64,000 bases of DNA from Acidobacteria bacterium Mor1 (GCA_001664505.1 CP011806.1:3535385-3599384); one strand, 5' to 3'. Positions 50,945-59,477 are shown, counted from the first letter of the stretch. Made by a program: numbers and translations. Notes: generated from the letters alone by a model not told the origin.

Positions 50945-53647
50945 TTGGATCCGTCGTCCTTCAACATCGAGCTACTGACCGGAGGCGCTGCCCTCGACGG
51001 CCGCGACACCGCATCCGGCGTCGATCGCGACCCGGCGCAGTTCCAGCGTGAGTTGGGAGCCGCCCGGGAGATTCAGGATCGAGGCGGGCGATCGGGCAGC
51101 GGCGCAGGCGCCGGTGGCGAAACCGACCCCGAACAAGCCCGCGACGATATCGCCTCGACGGAAACGCCCCGGGAAACTACCGAGAGCGGGCGTGATGCAT
51201 CGTCGGCTGCCCCCCTTGATCGGGAACCGGCCCGGGAGGCTGGCGCGGATCGCGAGCAGGCTCCCGGACGGCCGGCGGCACCGGCGAATCCCTCAAACCC
51301 GGAGACCGCGACGACACCGGCGGAGACCACCGCCGAATCTCGCGGCGCCGATTCGTCGAACGCCTCGGGCGAGCGCTCCGCACCCTTCGACCAGGTTGCT
51401 CCCGGCAGCGGGCAGAGCCCGGGCGGGAATGACCGTCCGTCGAAGGGCGCTGCCGGCGGCTCACCCGGTGAAGCGCCGGCGCCGATCGGTGGAAGCCGGG
51501 CCGACGTAGGCAACCCCGCGCCGGGGCTCGATGACGCCGCGTCCGGCGAAGCCGGATCGAGACCTGTTGGTACCCAAGACGGACAGCCGGCGCCGACTAC
51601 GCCCGGAAGCGATGCGCCGGGTGTGAACCTACCCCGTCCCACCACCCCCGGCACCGACGGTGACTCCGGGAACAATTCTTCGAGCGACGGCACCAACGGC
51701 CGCATCGGAGCAAAGCCCGAGGATCGCGCCGGACAGGCGGAACGGAACGGAAGCGGAGCCGAGGTGCGGGACAACGCCCCGGCGACCGGTGACCGCCGCG
51801 GCGAACGAGCGGGTACCGGCAGCGGTGAACGGACTCCCGTGACCCCCTTCGAGCCGGTCGTCGAACCGGGTTCCGGTTCGCGCCGCAGCGAACTACCGGC
51901 GCAACCTACCGATGAACGAGGCGCGAGCCGGGAAGAAGATCTGCCGCGGCAAGCGCCTCCGGTCAAGGCGCCGGCACCTCAGCCGGTGACCTCACCCGCC
52001 CCGACGGCCGATCTGCCGGCCCCCGGCGCGAACGGGACGGCCGCCGGCCTCGGCACGGGAACCGGCGCCACCGGCGATCCAGCTGCAACTCAGCCGGCAC
52101 CGGCTCCGAAAGCCCCGCGACAGGAAACCGGCGCCGACGCCCAGGCTACCCCTCGAGACAGCGACGGCGCCCCCCGCCAGCGAGTTCCCTTCGAACGGCC
52201 GCTGGACGCTCGCAACGATGTCCCCGCATCGCCTCCCCCGCCTGCCCATCAGGCCTCCGGCGAACCCTCGAGCTACGCGACGCCCAACGAGGCGCCGATT
52301 CGGGACACCCGGCTGCCGATCGAACCCGCTCCGCAAGCACCGACCGACCGGCCGGTCACCCCCTGGGAACAGGTCGAGCGCGCAAGCGATGCGTTGCGCA
52401 ACCTCCCCGCCCAACCGGTGGAACCGGTAGCGGCACCTCCGATCGGCGAAGCGCCTGCGGCACCGCGGCCGGAGCTCCCGATTGCCGACCCGGTGCCCGG
52501 AACCACCATGCCTGGAACCACCGTGCCCGACCCGGAGGCGCAGCAGCAGTCTCCCGAGGGCACGCCGGTGCGGGCCGGAGTTGAAGTCGCGCCGCAACAG
52601 GCGGCCGCCGATACTGCGGCCACGCCCTCCGACAAGGCGATGCCCCGCGCCGATCGTGCCGTGCCCCAGCCCTCGATGGTTGCTGCCGAAACAGCCGTAG
52701 AGCTGAACCCTGCCGGCCGGGTGCCCACGCGGCAATCGGAAGCCGAGGCGCTGGTTCAGCGCACCGCCCGTGAACTCGGCGTCGACGGCGGCCGCGACGA
52801 AGCGACCCACGATCCGCGGGTCCAGGTCGAGGCGGCCTCTGCCGGCGAACCGAACAAGACCCTGGTTCAGCGCCATCGCTTTACTCGGGAAACCGAACCT
52901 CAAACCGCCCGTGGCGTGGCCGGAGATGCCGGGAGCGGCGTGAAGCAGGCCGCGGACACCCGCAGCCCCGAACCCGCTCTCGAGACAGAGCTCGAACTCG
53001 AGCCGGAACTCGAGCTCGCCGATGACGCCGAGCCCCTCAACCGGATCAAGGCCACCGATAGCCGGCTGTTGAGCGCCGCGACGCCGAAGGGCGCCGCCAC
53101 CACGACCTCCAGTGCCTCGACGCCGACGGATTCGGCCACCATCTCCGAAACCCATGCGACCCAGAGCGCCGGCGAAGCGACCCGTGGTGAGGCCAAGACT
53201 GCGCCGATCCCGATCCGTCCCGGCGCGCTGGCCCAGACCCTGGTGGCCCAGGCGCGCAACATGCCGCAGAACGGCTCGATGCAGCTGCGCTTCTCCCTTC
53301 AGCCCGAAGACCTCGGCCTGGTGAAGGTGCGCATCGACGCCAAGGGTGGGCAACTGCGGATCGAGATTCTCGCCTCGTCGGGCCAGGCCCTCGACGCGAT
53401 TCAGTCCGGCGTGGCCCGGTTGGGATCGTCGCTCCAGGATGCGGGCATCCGCGACACCCAGATCGATCTCGGCCTCGACCATGGCGACCCGCAAACCGAA
53501 TCGGACCAGTTGTCCCAGCGCAAGGGAGACGGACGGGGTTCGCGGAATACCGATCGCCGCAACGAGCAACAGGTGGTCGCTCCCCGCTACGTCGAATCGA
53601 GCGGCCCCACCACCGGCGGCGACGGCCGGCTCAACCGGGTGGCATGA
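50945..53647 (+). CDS. fliK: Flagellar hook-length control protein FliK
   Basis: 900 residues from TTG 50945, which has GAGGA upstream; a GTG at 50921 in the same frame lacks a ribosome site. About 720 residues are disordered Pro/Ala/Glu/Arg-rich sequence. The C-terminal ~110 residues are the Flg_hook substrate-specificity domain: RPGALAQTLVAQARNMPQNGSMQLRFSLQPEDLGLVKVRIDAKGGQLRIEILASSGQALDAIQSGVARLGSSLQDAGI. Much longer than E. coli FliK (375). It measures the hook and switches the export gate to filament substrates. Internal tracts such as ELELEPELELA add low complexity. Confidence 0.9.
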   Translation: MDPSSFNIELLTGGAALDGRDTASGVDRDPAQFQRELGAAREIQDRGGRSGSGAGAGGETDPEQARDDIASTETPRETTESGRDASSAAPLDREPAREAGADREQAPGRPAAPANPSNPETATTPAETTAESRGADSSNASGERSAPFDQVAPGSGQSPGGNDRPSKGAAGGSPGEAPAPIGGSRADVGNPAPGLDDAASGEAGSRPVGTQDGQPAPTTPGSDAPGVNLPRPTTPGTDGDSGNNSSSDGTNGRIGAKPEDRAGQAERNGSGAEVRDNAPATGDRRGERAGTGSGERTPVTPFEPVVEPGSGSRRSELPAQPTDERGASREEDLPRQAPPVKAPAPQPVTSPAPTADLPAPGANGTAAGLGTGTGATGDPAATQPAPAPKAPRQETGADAQATPRDSDGAPRQRVPFERPLDARNDVPASPPPPAHQASGEPSSYATPNEAPIRDTRLPIEPAPQAPTDRPVTPWEQVERASDALRNLPAQPVEPVAAPPIGEAPAAPRPELPIADPVPGTTMPGTTVPDPEAQQQSPEGTPVRAGVEVAPQQAAADTAATPSDKAMPRADRAVPQPSMVAAETAVELNPAGRVPTRQSEAEALVQRTARELGVDGGRDEATHDPRVQVEAASAGEPNKTLVQRHRFTRETEPQTARGVAGDAGSGVKQAADTRSPEPALETELELEPELELADDAEPLNRIKATDSRLLSAATPKGAATTTSSASTPTDSATISETHATQSAGEATRGEAKTAPIPIRPGALAQTLVAQARNMPQNGSMQLRFSLQPEDLGLVKVRIDAKGGQLRIEILASSGQALDAIQSGVARLGSSLQDAGIRDTQIDLGLDHGDPQTESDQLSQRKGDGRGSRNTDRRNEQQVVAPRYVESSGPTTGGDGRLNRVA

Positions 53648-53738
53648 CCATGGCCGTTCCTTGCCGCCGCCCGGCACGCTCCTGCCGACCTGCCGTGGAG
53701 ACCCCCGTGAATCGCGCCGAAAACGGCAACGAACAGGT

Positions 53739-53754
53739 TGGCACGGCCCGTGCT
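53739..53754 (+). promoter_or_regulatory. Sigma-54 promoter of flgD-flgE
   Basis: TGGCACGGCCCGTGCT: -24 GG (53740-53741), ten bases, -12 GC (53752-53753). It is 35 bases before the flgD ATG. Upstream there is no clear CACTTAGC-type box. Confidence 0.8.
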
Positions 53755-53789
53755 GTATGTAGCGGCGTGAAAGAGAACGGAGGATCCCG

Positions 53790-54458
53790 ATGCTGACGTC
53801 GCTCAACCCGCTGGTCGGAACGACCCAGTCGAACCTGACGCAAGAAGCTCCCAGCAACGAACTCGGACGCAACGAGTTCCTGCAGTTGCTGGTGGCCAAG
53901 CTCGAGAACCAGGATCCGCTCAACCCCGCCCAGGACACCGAGTTCATCGAACAGCTCGCCACCTTCTCCAGCCTCGAACAGCTGATCTCGGCCAACGACA
54001 ACCTGGAGAACCTGGCCCTGGGTCAGGGCTCGCTGATCAACGCCCAGGCGCTGAGCCTGCTGGGCAAGGAAGCGCTGAGCGCTTCCGACGGCCTGATCGA
54101 ACTGCGAGACGGCCTGCCGGAAAAGATGGTCTACGAATTGCCCGAAGGGGTGCAGAACGCCGAGCTCGTAATTCGTGACAGCGCCGGCAAGCCGGTGCGC
54201 TCGATCGAACTGACCGGCGAACCCGGACTGCGCCACGACCTCGAGTGGGACGGCCTCGATGAGGAAGGCAACCGGCTCGACGACGGTGAGTACAGCTACA
54301 CCGTCACCGCCACCGACGGCAGCGGTGAGGAGCTGCCGGTCAACGTTTTCGAAGCGCTGAAGATCGACGGGGTGAAGTTCCTCAACGGCGGCCTCGCCCT
54401 GCTCTCGGGAGATCGCGAGCTCCGGATGGACGCGATCCTCGAGTTCCGAGAAGGTTAA
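53790..54458 (+). CDS. flgD: Flagellar hook capping protein FlgD
   Basis: 222 residues, ATG with GGAGGATC upstream. N-terminal block NELGRNEFLQLLVAKLENQDPLNPAQDTEFIEQLATFSSLEQLISANDNLENL is the FlgD signature. LLGKEALS and the Ig-like FlgD_ig part (GVQNAELVIRDSAGKPVRSIELTGEPGLRHDLEWDGLDEEGNRLDDGEYSYTVTATDGSGE) follow. It is the cap for hook assembly. flgE starts 51 bases downstream, after a small inverted repeat. Confidence 0.97.
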   Translation: MLTSLNPLVGTTQSNLTQEAPSNELGRNEFLQLLVAKLENQDPLNPAQDTEFIEQLATFSSLEQLISANDNLENLALGQGSLINAQALSLLGKEALSASDGLIELRDGLPEKMVYELPEGVQNAELVIRDSAGKPVRSIELTGEPGLRHDLEWDGLDEEGNRLDDGEYSYTVTATDGSGEELPVNVFEALKIDGVKFLNGGLALLSGDRELRMDAILEFREG

Positions 54459-54465
54459 TCACGAA

Positions 54466-54482
54466 GTTCGGTACTACCGAAC
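54466..54482. repeat. Inverted repeat before flgE
   Basis: GTTCGGT (54466-54472), ACT, ACCGAAC (54476-54482): perfect 7-bp inverted repeat, 27 bases before the flgE ATG. No T tract, so perhaps an operator or an RNA hairpin near the flgE ribosome site. Confidence 0.5.
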
Positions 54483-54509
54483 GACGCACAACGGATAGCG
54501 GAGGTTTCA

Positions 54510-55823
54510 ATGTCCTTTTCGTCCTTCTTCGCCGGATTGTCCGGCCTGCAGGCAAACTCCGATCGCCTCAGCGTGATCGGTAACAACCTGGCCAACGTCA
54601 ACACCGTGGGTTTCAAGGCCAGCCGGGTGACGTTTCAAGACATCTTCAGCAGCGAAGGCGCGTCGTTCAACGGAGCGGGAAACCCGCTGCAGGTCGGCCG
54701 CGGAACCCAGGTCGGCGGCATCGACTCGGTGTTTTCCCAGGGTTCCCTGCAGTCGACCAACGTGCTGACCGACATGTCGATCCAGGGCGATGGCTTCTTC
54801 GTGCTGCGCGACCCGTCGGGTGAGTTGAGCTACAGCCGCGCCGGTAACTTCTCCTTCGATGCCGACGGCTTCATGACCGCGCCCAGCGGACAGATTCTCC
54901 AGGGATTCACCGTGCCCGACGCCAACGGCAACATCCCGGTCTCCGGCGCCGCCAACGACATCCAGATCCCGACGGGTCTGACCGCGTCGCCTCGCGCTAC
55001 CGAGAGCTTCAACGGGTTCATCAACCTCAACGCCGTGGCCCAAGTCGACGATCCCGCGACGTTGACGACCGAGGCCGCCGAGGTCTTTTCGACCAGCGTC
55101 AACGTCTACGACTCCCTGGGCACGAGGCACACGGTGACCCTCAACTTCACGCCGGTGGATACGACCGTTCCCGCCGACGGAGCCCTCGACGAGTGGACTT
55201 ACGAGGTCACCGTTCCCGGCGAGGATGTCTCCGGCGGCACCGCGGGCACGCCGACGGTGATCGGCACCGGCACCATCGACTTCGACGCCAACGGCCAGCT
55301 CTCAACGCCGTCGAACAACATCGCACTGAACTTTCCCGCCTGGAGCAACGGCGCTTCGGCCCAGACCATCGACTGGGAGCTGTTCGACGCCAACGGTGGC
55401 GGCATCCTGACCGGCTTCGCCGGTCCCTCCTCCCTGAGCTCCTCGAACCAGGACGGCTTCGGCGTCGGCCTGCTGCGGACGCTGACCATCGACGCCGACG
55501 GCCTGATCTCCGGCCTGTTCACCAACGGTTCGTCGGTGGAGCTGGCCCGGGTGGTGCTCGGAACCTTCAACAACACCAACGGCCTGCTGCGTGACGGCGC
55601 CAACGGTTTCCTCGAGACCTCCAACGCCGGTCTCGCCACCATCGGCGCGCCGAACTCGGGCGGCCGCGGAGTGGTCACGGCCAACACCCTGGAGTTGTCC
55701 AACGTCGACATCACCAAGGAGTTCACCAACCTGATCATCAGTCAGCGTGGTTACCAGGCCAACAGCCGAATCATCACCACCACCGACGAGATCACTCAGG
55801 AAGCCCTGACCCTCAAACGTTAA
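54510..55823 (+). CDS. flgE: Flagellar hook protein FlgE
   Basis: 437 residues. N-terminal rod/hook motif SSFFAGLSGLQANSDRLSVIGNNLANVNTVGFKASRVTF, the following FQDIFSSEG and Q-rich turn, and the family middle part DGFFVLRDPSGELSYSRAGNFSFDADGFMTAPSGQILQGF. The C-terminus reads VDITKEFTNLIISQRGYQANSRIITTTDEITQEALTLKR. ATG with GGAGGT upstream. Hook subunit, second gene of the flgD unit. A strong terminator follows 34 bases after its stop. Confidence 0.97.
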   Translation: MSFSSFFAGLSGLQANSDRLSVIGNNLANVNTVGFKASRVTFQDIFSSEGASFNGAGNPLQVGRGTQVGGIDSVFSQGSLQSTNVLTDMSIQGDGFFVLRDPSGELSYSRAGNFSFDADGFMTAPSGQILQGFTVPDANGNIPVSGAANDIQIPTGLTASPRATESFNGFINLNAVAQVDDPATLTTEAAEVFSTSVNVYDSLGTRHTVTLNFTPVDTTVPADGALDEWTYEVTVPGEDVSGGTAGTPTVIGTGTIDFDANGQLSTPSNNIALNFPAWSNGASAQTIDWELFDANGGGILTGFAGPSSLSSSNQDGFGVGLLRTLTIDADGLISGLFTNGSSVELARVVLGTFNNTNGLLRDGANGFLETSNAGLATIGAPNSGGRGVVTANTLELSNVDITKEFTNLIISQRGYQANSRIITTTDEITQEALTLKR

Positions 55824-55857
55824 TTCGACTAACCGTTCGTTTATCCCTGCCTTCGAT

Positions 55858-55889
55858 GGGCCGCTCCATGGTGGAGCGGCCCTTTTTTT
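55858..55889 (+). terminator. Strong rho-independent terminator after flgE
   Basis: GGGCCGCTCCA (55858-55868), loop TGG, TGGAGCGGCCC (55872-55882), then seven T residues (55883-55889). Eleven-bp stem; the clearest terminator in the window. Confidence 0.92.
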
Positions 55890-55987
55890 GTTCGGCTTTC
55901 GTGGTGGGAAAGCGAAATGGGGAAATCGCCGGTCGTTTCAGAAACTGTTCCGGCGGATCGGGCGTTTGGATGGGCGGAGGGATTACC

Positions 55988-56770
55988 ATGCTTGGTCGAC
56001 GGCAGTACTGGGTCTTGTGCGCGTGGATGGTCGGGCTTTGCACGGTCGCCTGGGCCGAGGACGTCTCCGGGATCGAGCTGGAGTCGGGGGAGGCGCGACT
56101 TGTCGTCCGGCCGCAGTCGGCCAAGGAGGCGCACGCCTACCTTCTGGGCGTGCTGCGAGACATGCCCTTCTTCCGGGCGAACGGATACGAGGTGGCGCTC
56201 CCGGAGCATCCAGCGTTCAGCGACGAAGTGGAGACGCCCGGAGACCTGGCCCTGTTCCGGCAGGAGATCTACCGGATCGAGCCCTTCCAGCCGGCGCTAC
56301 GGCGGCTGAACGAGGGACGGGACAAGCTGGACGCCACGCTGGCCTGGTTCGCGGGGTTGCCCGAGCTCGATGGATTCCGCCGCTACCCGCTCTACGAGGT
56401 CACGCTGACGCTCTACGGTTCCGGCGGCTCGTACCGCCCCGACACCGGGCGGATCATTCTCTTCACCCGCCCCGACGGCAGCTTCAAGGGCGGCGGCGGA
56501 GTACACACCATCGCTCACGAGATGATGCACCTCGCCGTCGAGGAGGGCATCGTTCAACGCTTCGCCCTGAGCCACTGGGAGAAGGAGCGACTGATCGACC
56601 TCCTGGTCAAGGGCCACCTGGGCCACCTGTTTCCCGACTACCGGCTGCAGCAGAACGGCGTCGACGCCCTGGACCGGTACCTCGACGGCGTACCGCTGAC
56701 CGGCGTCGCGGCCGCGATCGCCGGGTACCGGGCGGATCACCCGGTCGAGCAGTCGCGGGATGCCGGCTAG
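55988..56770 (+). CDS. Exported HExxH metalloprotease-like protein
   Basis: 260 residues from ATG 55988, with GGAGG upstream and a signal peptide (YWVLCAWMVGLCTVAWA-ED). Zincin motif HEMMH at 177-181 in TIAHEMMHLAVEE; the third ligand may be E185/E186 or a later acidic residue. The rest is mixed alpha/beta (EVTLTLYGSGGSYRPDTGRIILFT). Probably a periplasmic or secreted peptidase of unnamed family. It starts ~100 bases after the flgE terminator, and its 3' end converges with the LamG gene. Confidence 0.8.
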   Translation: MLGRRQYWVLCAWMVGLCTVAWAEDVSGIELESGEARLVVRPQSAKEAHAYLLGVLRDMPFFRANGYEVALPEHPAFSDEVETPGDLALFRQEIYRIEPFQPALRRLNEGRDKLDATLAWFAGLPELDGFRRYPLYEVTLTLYGSGGSYRPDTGRIILFTRPDGSFKGGGGVHTIAHEMMHLAVEEGIVQRFALSHWEKERLIDLLVKGHLGHLFPDYRLQQNGVDALDRYLDGVPLTGVAAAIAGYRADHPVEQSRDAG

Positions 56771-56780
56771 CTGAAGAGGA

Positions 56781-56825
56781 TGCTGCAGGCTCGTGCGCCT
56801 GATGACGGTGCAGCGGCCTGCAGCA
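56781..56825. terminator. Inverted repeat between converging genes
   Basis: TGCTGCAGGC (56781-56790) and GCCTGCAGCA (56816-56825), perfect 10-bp arms with a 25-base loop, between the HExxH gene and the LamG gene that converge here. It could terminate both; no T tract. Confidence 0.45.
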
Positions 56826-56838
56826 CCGGTGCGCTACC

Positions 56839-57579
56839 TCAATCGCAACCTCCCGCGACGACGATATCGCTGAGATTCGCCTCGACCGCGATCTCCGAAC
56901 CGGACAACGGTCGCTCGTAGAAGCGCACCTCATCGATGCTCCCGGCGAGGAAGGTCGAAGGTGAGCCTCCGTAGCCGCCTATCGTGACCCCATCGAGGGA
57001 GATCGCTCGAGGCATGTTGTGCATCCGCGCGAGTCCCCTATCCTGCCCGTTGACATACAGGCGATAGTTGGCCGCGTCCGGTTCCCAGCTGAGCGCGAGG
57101 TGATTCCATCGCGCATCGATGTCCTCGCCGACGTCGGCGCCCGTCCAGTAGAAGATCGAGTCGTTCTGCGGTTGAAACGGCATCAGGATGCTGACCAACT
57201 CGCCCGCTACCTGACCGGTCAGCGAACCCAGGTGCAGGTACGGAGCCGCGGGGGCGCTGACCGAGCGGCCGAACAGGCCACCGCCTCCGGCGACTGAGGT
57301 GATCGGGGCTGCCGGCTTGACCCATGCACTGAACCCCTGCAGGACACCGATGAAGCCATCCACCCGAATGTGGCTTTGGACCCCGTCGAACACGGCGGCT
57401 TCACAACGCACCCCGGGCCCGTACGCAACCGGCCCGACTTCCGCGCCATCCAGCATGTAGGGTCCATCGTCCTCGGCATTTCCATCGAGACCGTAGTGGG
57501 CGACCAATCCGTCCCTGGGAGCGGCGGTGACGGCCGCACAGACCGTGAGGGCAAAAGCAGCAACTAGTAGCGCTCGCAT
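56839..57579 (-). CDS. Secreted single LamG (concanavalin A-like) protein
   Basis: 246 residues from ATG 57579 with AGGAG upstream; signal peptide RALLVAAFALTVCAAVTA-APRD. One LamG_3 domain fills the rest: GLVAHYGLDGNAEDDG, VFDGVQSHIRVDGFIG, GFSAWVKPAAP, WNHLALSWEPDAANYRLYVNGQD, VTIGGYGGSPSTFLAGSIDEVRFYERPLSGSEI, the classical order. Carbohydrate or protein binding outside the cell is the family role. Divergent from the HTH-TM regulator, 123 bases apart, so it may be its target. Confidence 0.88.
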   Translation of the reverse strand: MRALLVAAFALTVCAAVTAAPRDGLVAHYGLDGNAEDDGPYMLDGAEVGPVAYGPGVRCEAAVFDGVQSHIRVDGFIGVLQGFSAWVKPAAPITSVAGGGGLFGRSVSAPAAPYLHLGSLTGQVAGELVSILMPFQPQNDSIFYWTGADVGEDIDARWNHLALSWEPDAANYRLYVNGQDRGLARMHNMPRAISLDGVTIGGYGGSPSTFLAGSIDEVRFYERPLSGSEIAVEANLSDIVVAGGCD

Positions 57580-57702
57580 GCGATTCTCCTCTTGAGCAAG
57601 GCGACATTGCCTCATCGCGTAGCCCTGTCGTACGATGGGCGCCAAGCGCGACCTACGGAAAGTGCCGGTATTCCGTTGTTTTCCAACCCTGGGGAGGTGA
57701 CC

Positions 57703-58998
57703 TTGTCAGACCAAGGCAACGGTCGCGGGACCTTGCTTCGCACGTGGAAGGAGATCGGTTCCCACCTGGGTGTCTCCGATCGGACGGCACGTGGCTGGCA
57801 GAAGGATGGGATCCCGGTATACCGCGAGGGGGCCGGCACCCGGGCGACGGTCATCGCCTACTCCCACGAGCTCGACGCCTGGCAAGAAGCCCGTCTGCGC
57901 CAACCCCAGACCCGAAGACGACGCCTTGCCTGGACCGGCGGGGGTGCCTTGCTCCTGGGCATTGCGATGCTGGCCTGGTTGGGGTCGATGCGGTCCAACG
58001 GAGACGACGCAGGTTGGGATCCGCAGCACGTTCTCTTCACCGAGTCGGGCATGCAGATCATCGGTCGCGATAGCGACCCACAACTCACGGTTCCGGTGCG
58101 CGACCTCCCGCTGGACGCCTATTCCGGACTCGTGCGCGACCCCCGGGACCATTTACGTAGCTACCTGGTCTCGGACATCGGTGACGACTCGGAACCGGAT
58201 GTGTTCGTCGCGCGGCTTTTCCATCGAGGTGCCAACGATGAAGTCTGGCGGGTCCGTCACGATGGTTCGATCCCGTGGAAGTTTGCTTTCCGCCAGCCTC
58301 TTCACCGAGGAGAGCGAGTCTTCAACTCCTTCAGAACGCGCATCGTGGGAGTCGTGCATCGCGACCGTCCACTCCTGATCGTACTCGGCACATCCAAGGA
58401 CTGGTATCCGTCACGGTTGGCGCTCGTCGATCCCGAAACCGGCGCTCAGATCGGGCCCGAGTACCTGCACCCCGGCTATTTCAACGATCTGGTGCTTGCC
58501 GACATCGATCAGGATGGACTGGAGGAGTTGGTCTTCGCCGGCGTGAACAACCCGGGGGCCGGACCGGGCTACCCATGCCTCGGCGTGCTGGAGGTGCCCT
58601 TCGGCGAAGCTGCCGATAGCGCGGTGTTTCCCGGCAGAAAGAACCCGGTGGAATCAGCCTACGCGATGTTTCCCCGATTCGACTTTCTCTACAACCGCGC
58701 CATCCGGGCCTTCGAGGTGCGTGTCGAAGATTCCGGCCGTATCAAGACCAAGGTCGGGTTTTATCCTGACTACGTGGAGTACACCCTCGATTCCGAACTT
58801 CGATTGATCCAGGTCCATCACGCCGACAGCATCACCCACGCCCACGAGGATCTTCGTGCTGCAGGAGTGCTGGATCACCCGCTCTCGGCGGATGAACTTC
58901 ACTTCTGGAAAAGCCACGTCGTCCGGTACGCCACGGCTCCCGACGGAAACAGCGCGGAGGTCTCCCGCTTGATGTCCCGGCCCCCCGAGCGCGACTGA
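57703..58998 (+). CDS. One-component HTH-membrane-beta-propeller-like regulator
   Basis: 431 residues from TTG 57703, six bases after GGGGAGG; a GTG at 57697 is less well placed. Residues about 12-60 are a MerR/excisionase-like helix-turn-helix (TWKEIGSHLGVSDRTARGWQKDGIPVYREG; SHELDAWQEARL). One membrane helix at about 76-95 (AWTGGGALLLGIAMLAWLG) is preceded by RRRR. The outer ~330 residues are beta-rich with FG-GAP/VCBS-like blades (YLVSDIGDDSEPDVFVARLF; DLVLADIDQDGLEELVFAGVNN). It would couple an outside signal to DNA binding. It is divergent from a secreted LamG gene and lies just before the fliN block, interrupting the flagellar genes. No named family. Confidence 0.8.
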   Translation: MSDQGNGRGTLLRTWKEIGSHLGVSDRTARGWQKDGIPVYREGAGTRATVIAYSHELDAWQEARLRQPQTRRRRLAWTGGGALLLGIAMLAWLGSMRSNGDDAGWDPQHVLFTESGMQIIGRDSDPQLTVPVRDLPLDAYSGLVRDPRDHLRSYLVSDIGDDSEPDVFVARLFHRGANDEVWRVRHDGSIPWKFAFRQPLHRGERVFNSFRTRIVGVVHRDRPLLIVLGTSKDWYPSRLALVDPETGAQIGPEYLHPGYFNDLVLADIDQDGLEELVFAGVNNPGAGPGYPCLGVLEVPFGEAADSAVFPGRKNPVESAYAMFPRFDFLYNRAIRAFEVRVEDSGRIKTKVGFYPDYVEYTLDSELRLIQVHHADSITHAHEDLRAAGVLDHPLSADELHFWKSHVVRYATAPDGNSAEVSRLMSRPPERD

Positions 58999-59123
58999 CC
59001 CGATCCGGCGCTCGATCGGCCACGGAACGGCTCCGGACGCGGGCGCTTCGCCCCTCTGTCAAGAAACCGTGCGTCTGCCACGCCCGGGGCGTCGTCACAC
59101 CGGCACCCCTCGTCGAGCCCAAA

Positions 59124-59153
59124 CACTTAAACCCCCTATTTTCAACACTTAGC
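59124..59153 (+). promoter_or_regulatory. Candidate activator site upstream of the fliN sigma-54 promoter
   Basis: CACTTAAAC (59124-59132) and CACTTAGC (59146-59153), starts 22 bases apart (two turns), the second ending 17 bases before the -24 GG. Clearest of the three similar sites; a direct repeat of CACTTA. Proposed sigma-54 activator binding site. Confidence 0.5.
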
Positions 59154-59168
59154 ACCGCCACCCACCCC

Positions 59169-59184
59169 TGGCACCGGCGTTGCT
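59169..59184 (+). promoter_or_regulatory. Sigma-54 promoter of fliNOPQR-flhBA
   Basis: TGGCACCGGCGTTGCT: -24 GG (59170-59171), ten bases, -12 GC (59182-59183), nearly perfect consensus. It is 23 bases before the fliN ATG. Confidence 0.85.
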
Positions 59185-59207
59185 CTTAGGTCCGTGCGGA
59201 GGAACGC

Positions 59208-59477
59208 ATGGACGACAAGCAAGCCCGGCTGTTTGCCGGCTTTACCGACATCCCGATCGAGGTGCGGGTCCGGCTGGGCAACGCGCCCTGCCAGCTGAAA
59301 CGCCTCTCGGAGCTGGAGGAGGGGGAAGTGCTCCCCCTCGGCCACGTCGTCGGTGTGCCCTTCGAGCTGGTCTCGGAATCGGTGGCCCTGGCCTACCTGG
59401 AGCCGGTCGCCGACGACGACCAGATGTCCTTCAAGGTGCTCGACATCATCGGGGGGAACAGTGAATCCACCGATTGA
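59208..59477 (+). CDS. fliN: Flagellar motor switch protein FliN (short form)
   Basis: 89 residues, a minimal SpoA/FliN C-terminal domain without the N-terminal extension of E. coli FliN (137). FTDIPIEVRVRLGNAPCQLKRLSELEEGEVLPLGHVVGVPFELVSESVALAYLEPVADDDQMSFKVLDII shows the SpoA pattern, although 'Y' for 'G' (ALAYLEPV) differs from the usual 'AxGExV'. ATG with CGGAGGA upstream. Component of the C-ring. FliM is not in the window. Overlaps fliO by 17 bases. Confidence 0.88.
   Translation: MDDKQARLFAGFTDIPIEVRVRLGNAPCQLKRLSELEEGEVLPLGHVVGVPFELVSESVALAYLEPVADDDQMSFKVLDIIGGNSESTD

Noticed and set aside
51048-51509. Plus-strand alternative frame in the fliK 5' half
   Set aside because: Arg/Pro-rich out-of-frame reading; no start signal.
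51992-54001. 669-codon minus-strand frame opposite fliK
   Set aside because: Low-complexity Gly/Arg-rich shadow of the Pro/Ala-rich FliK sequence.
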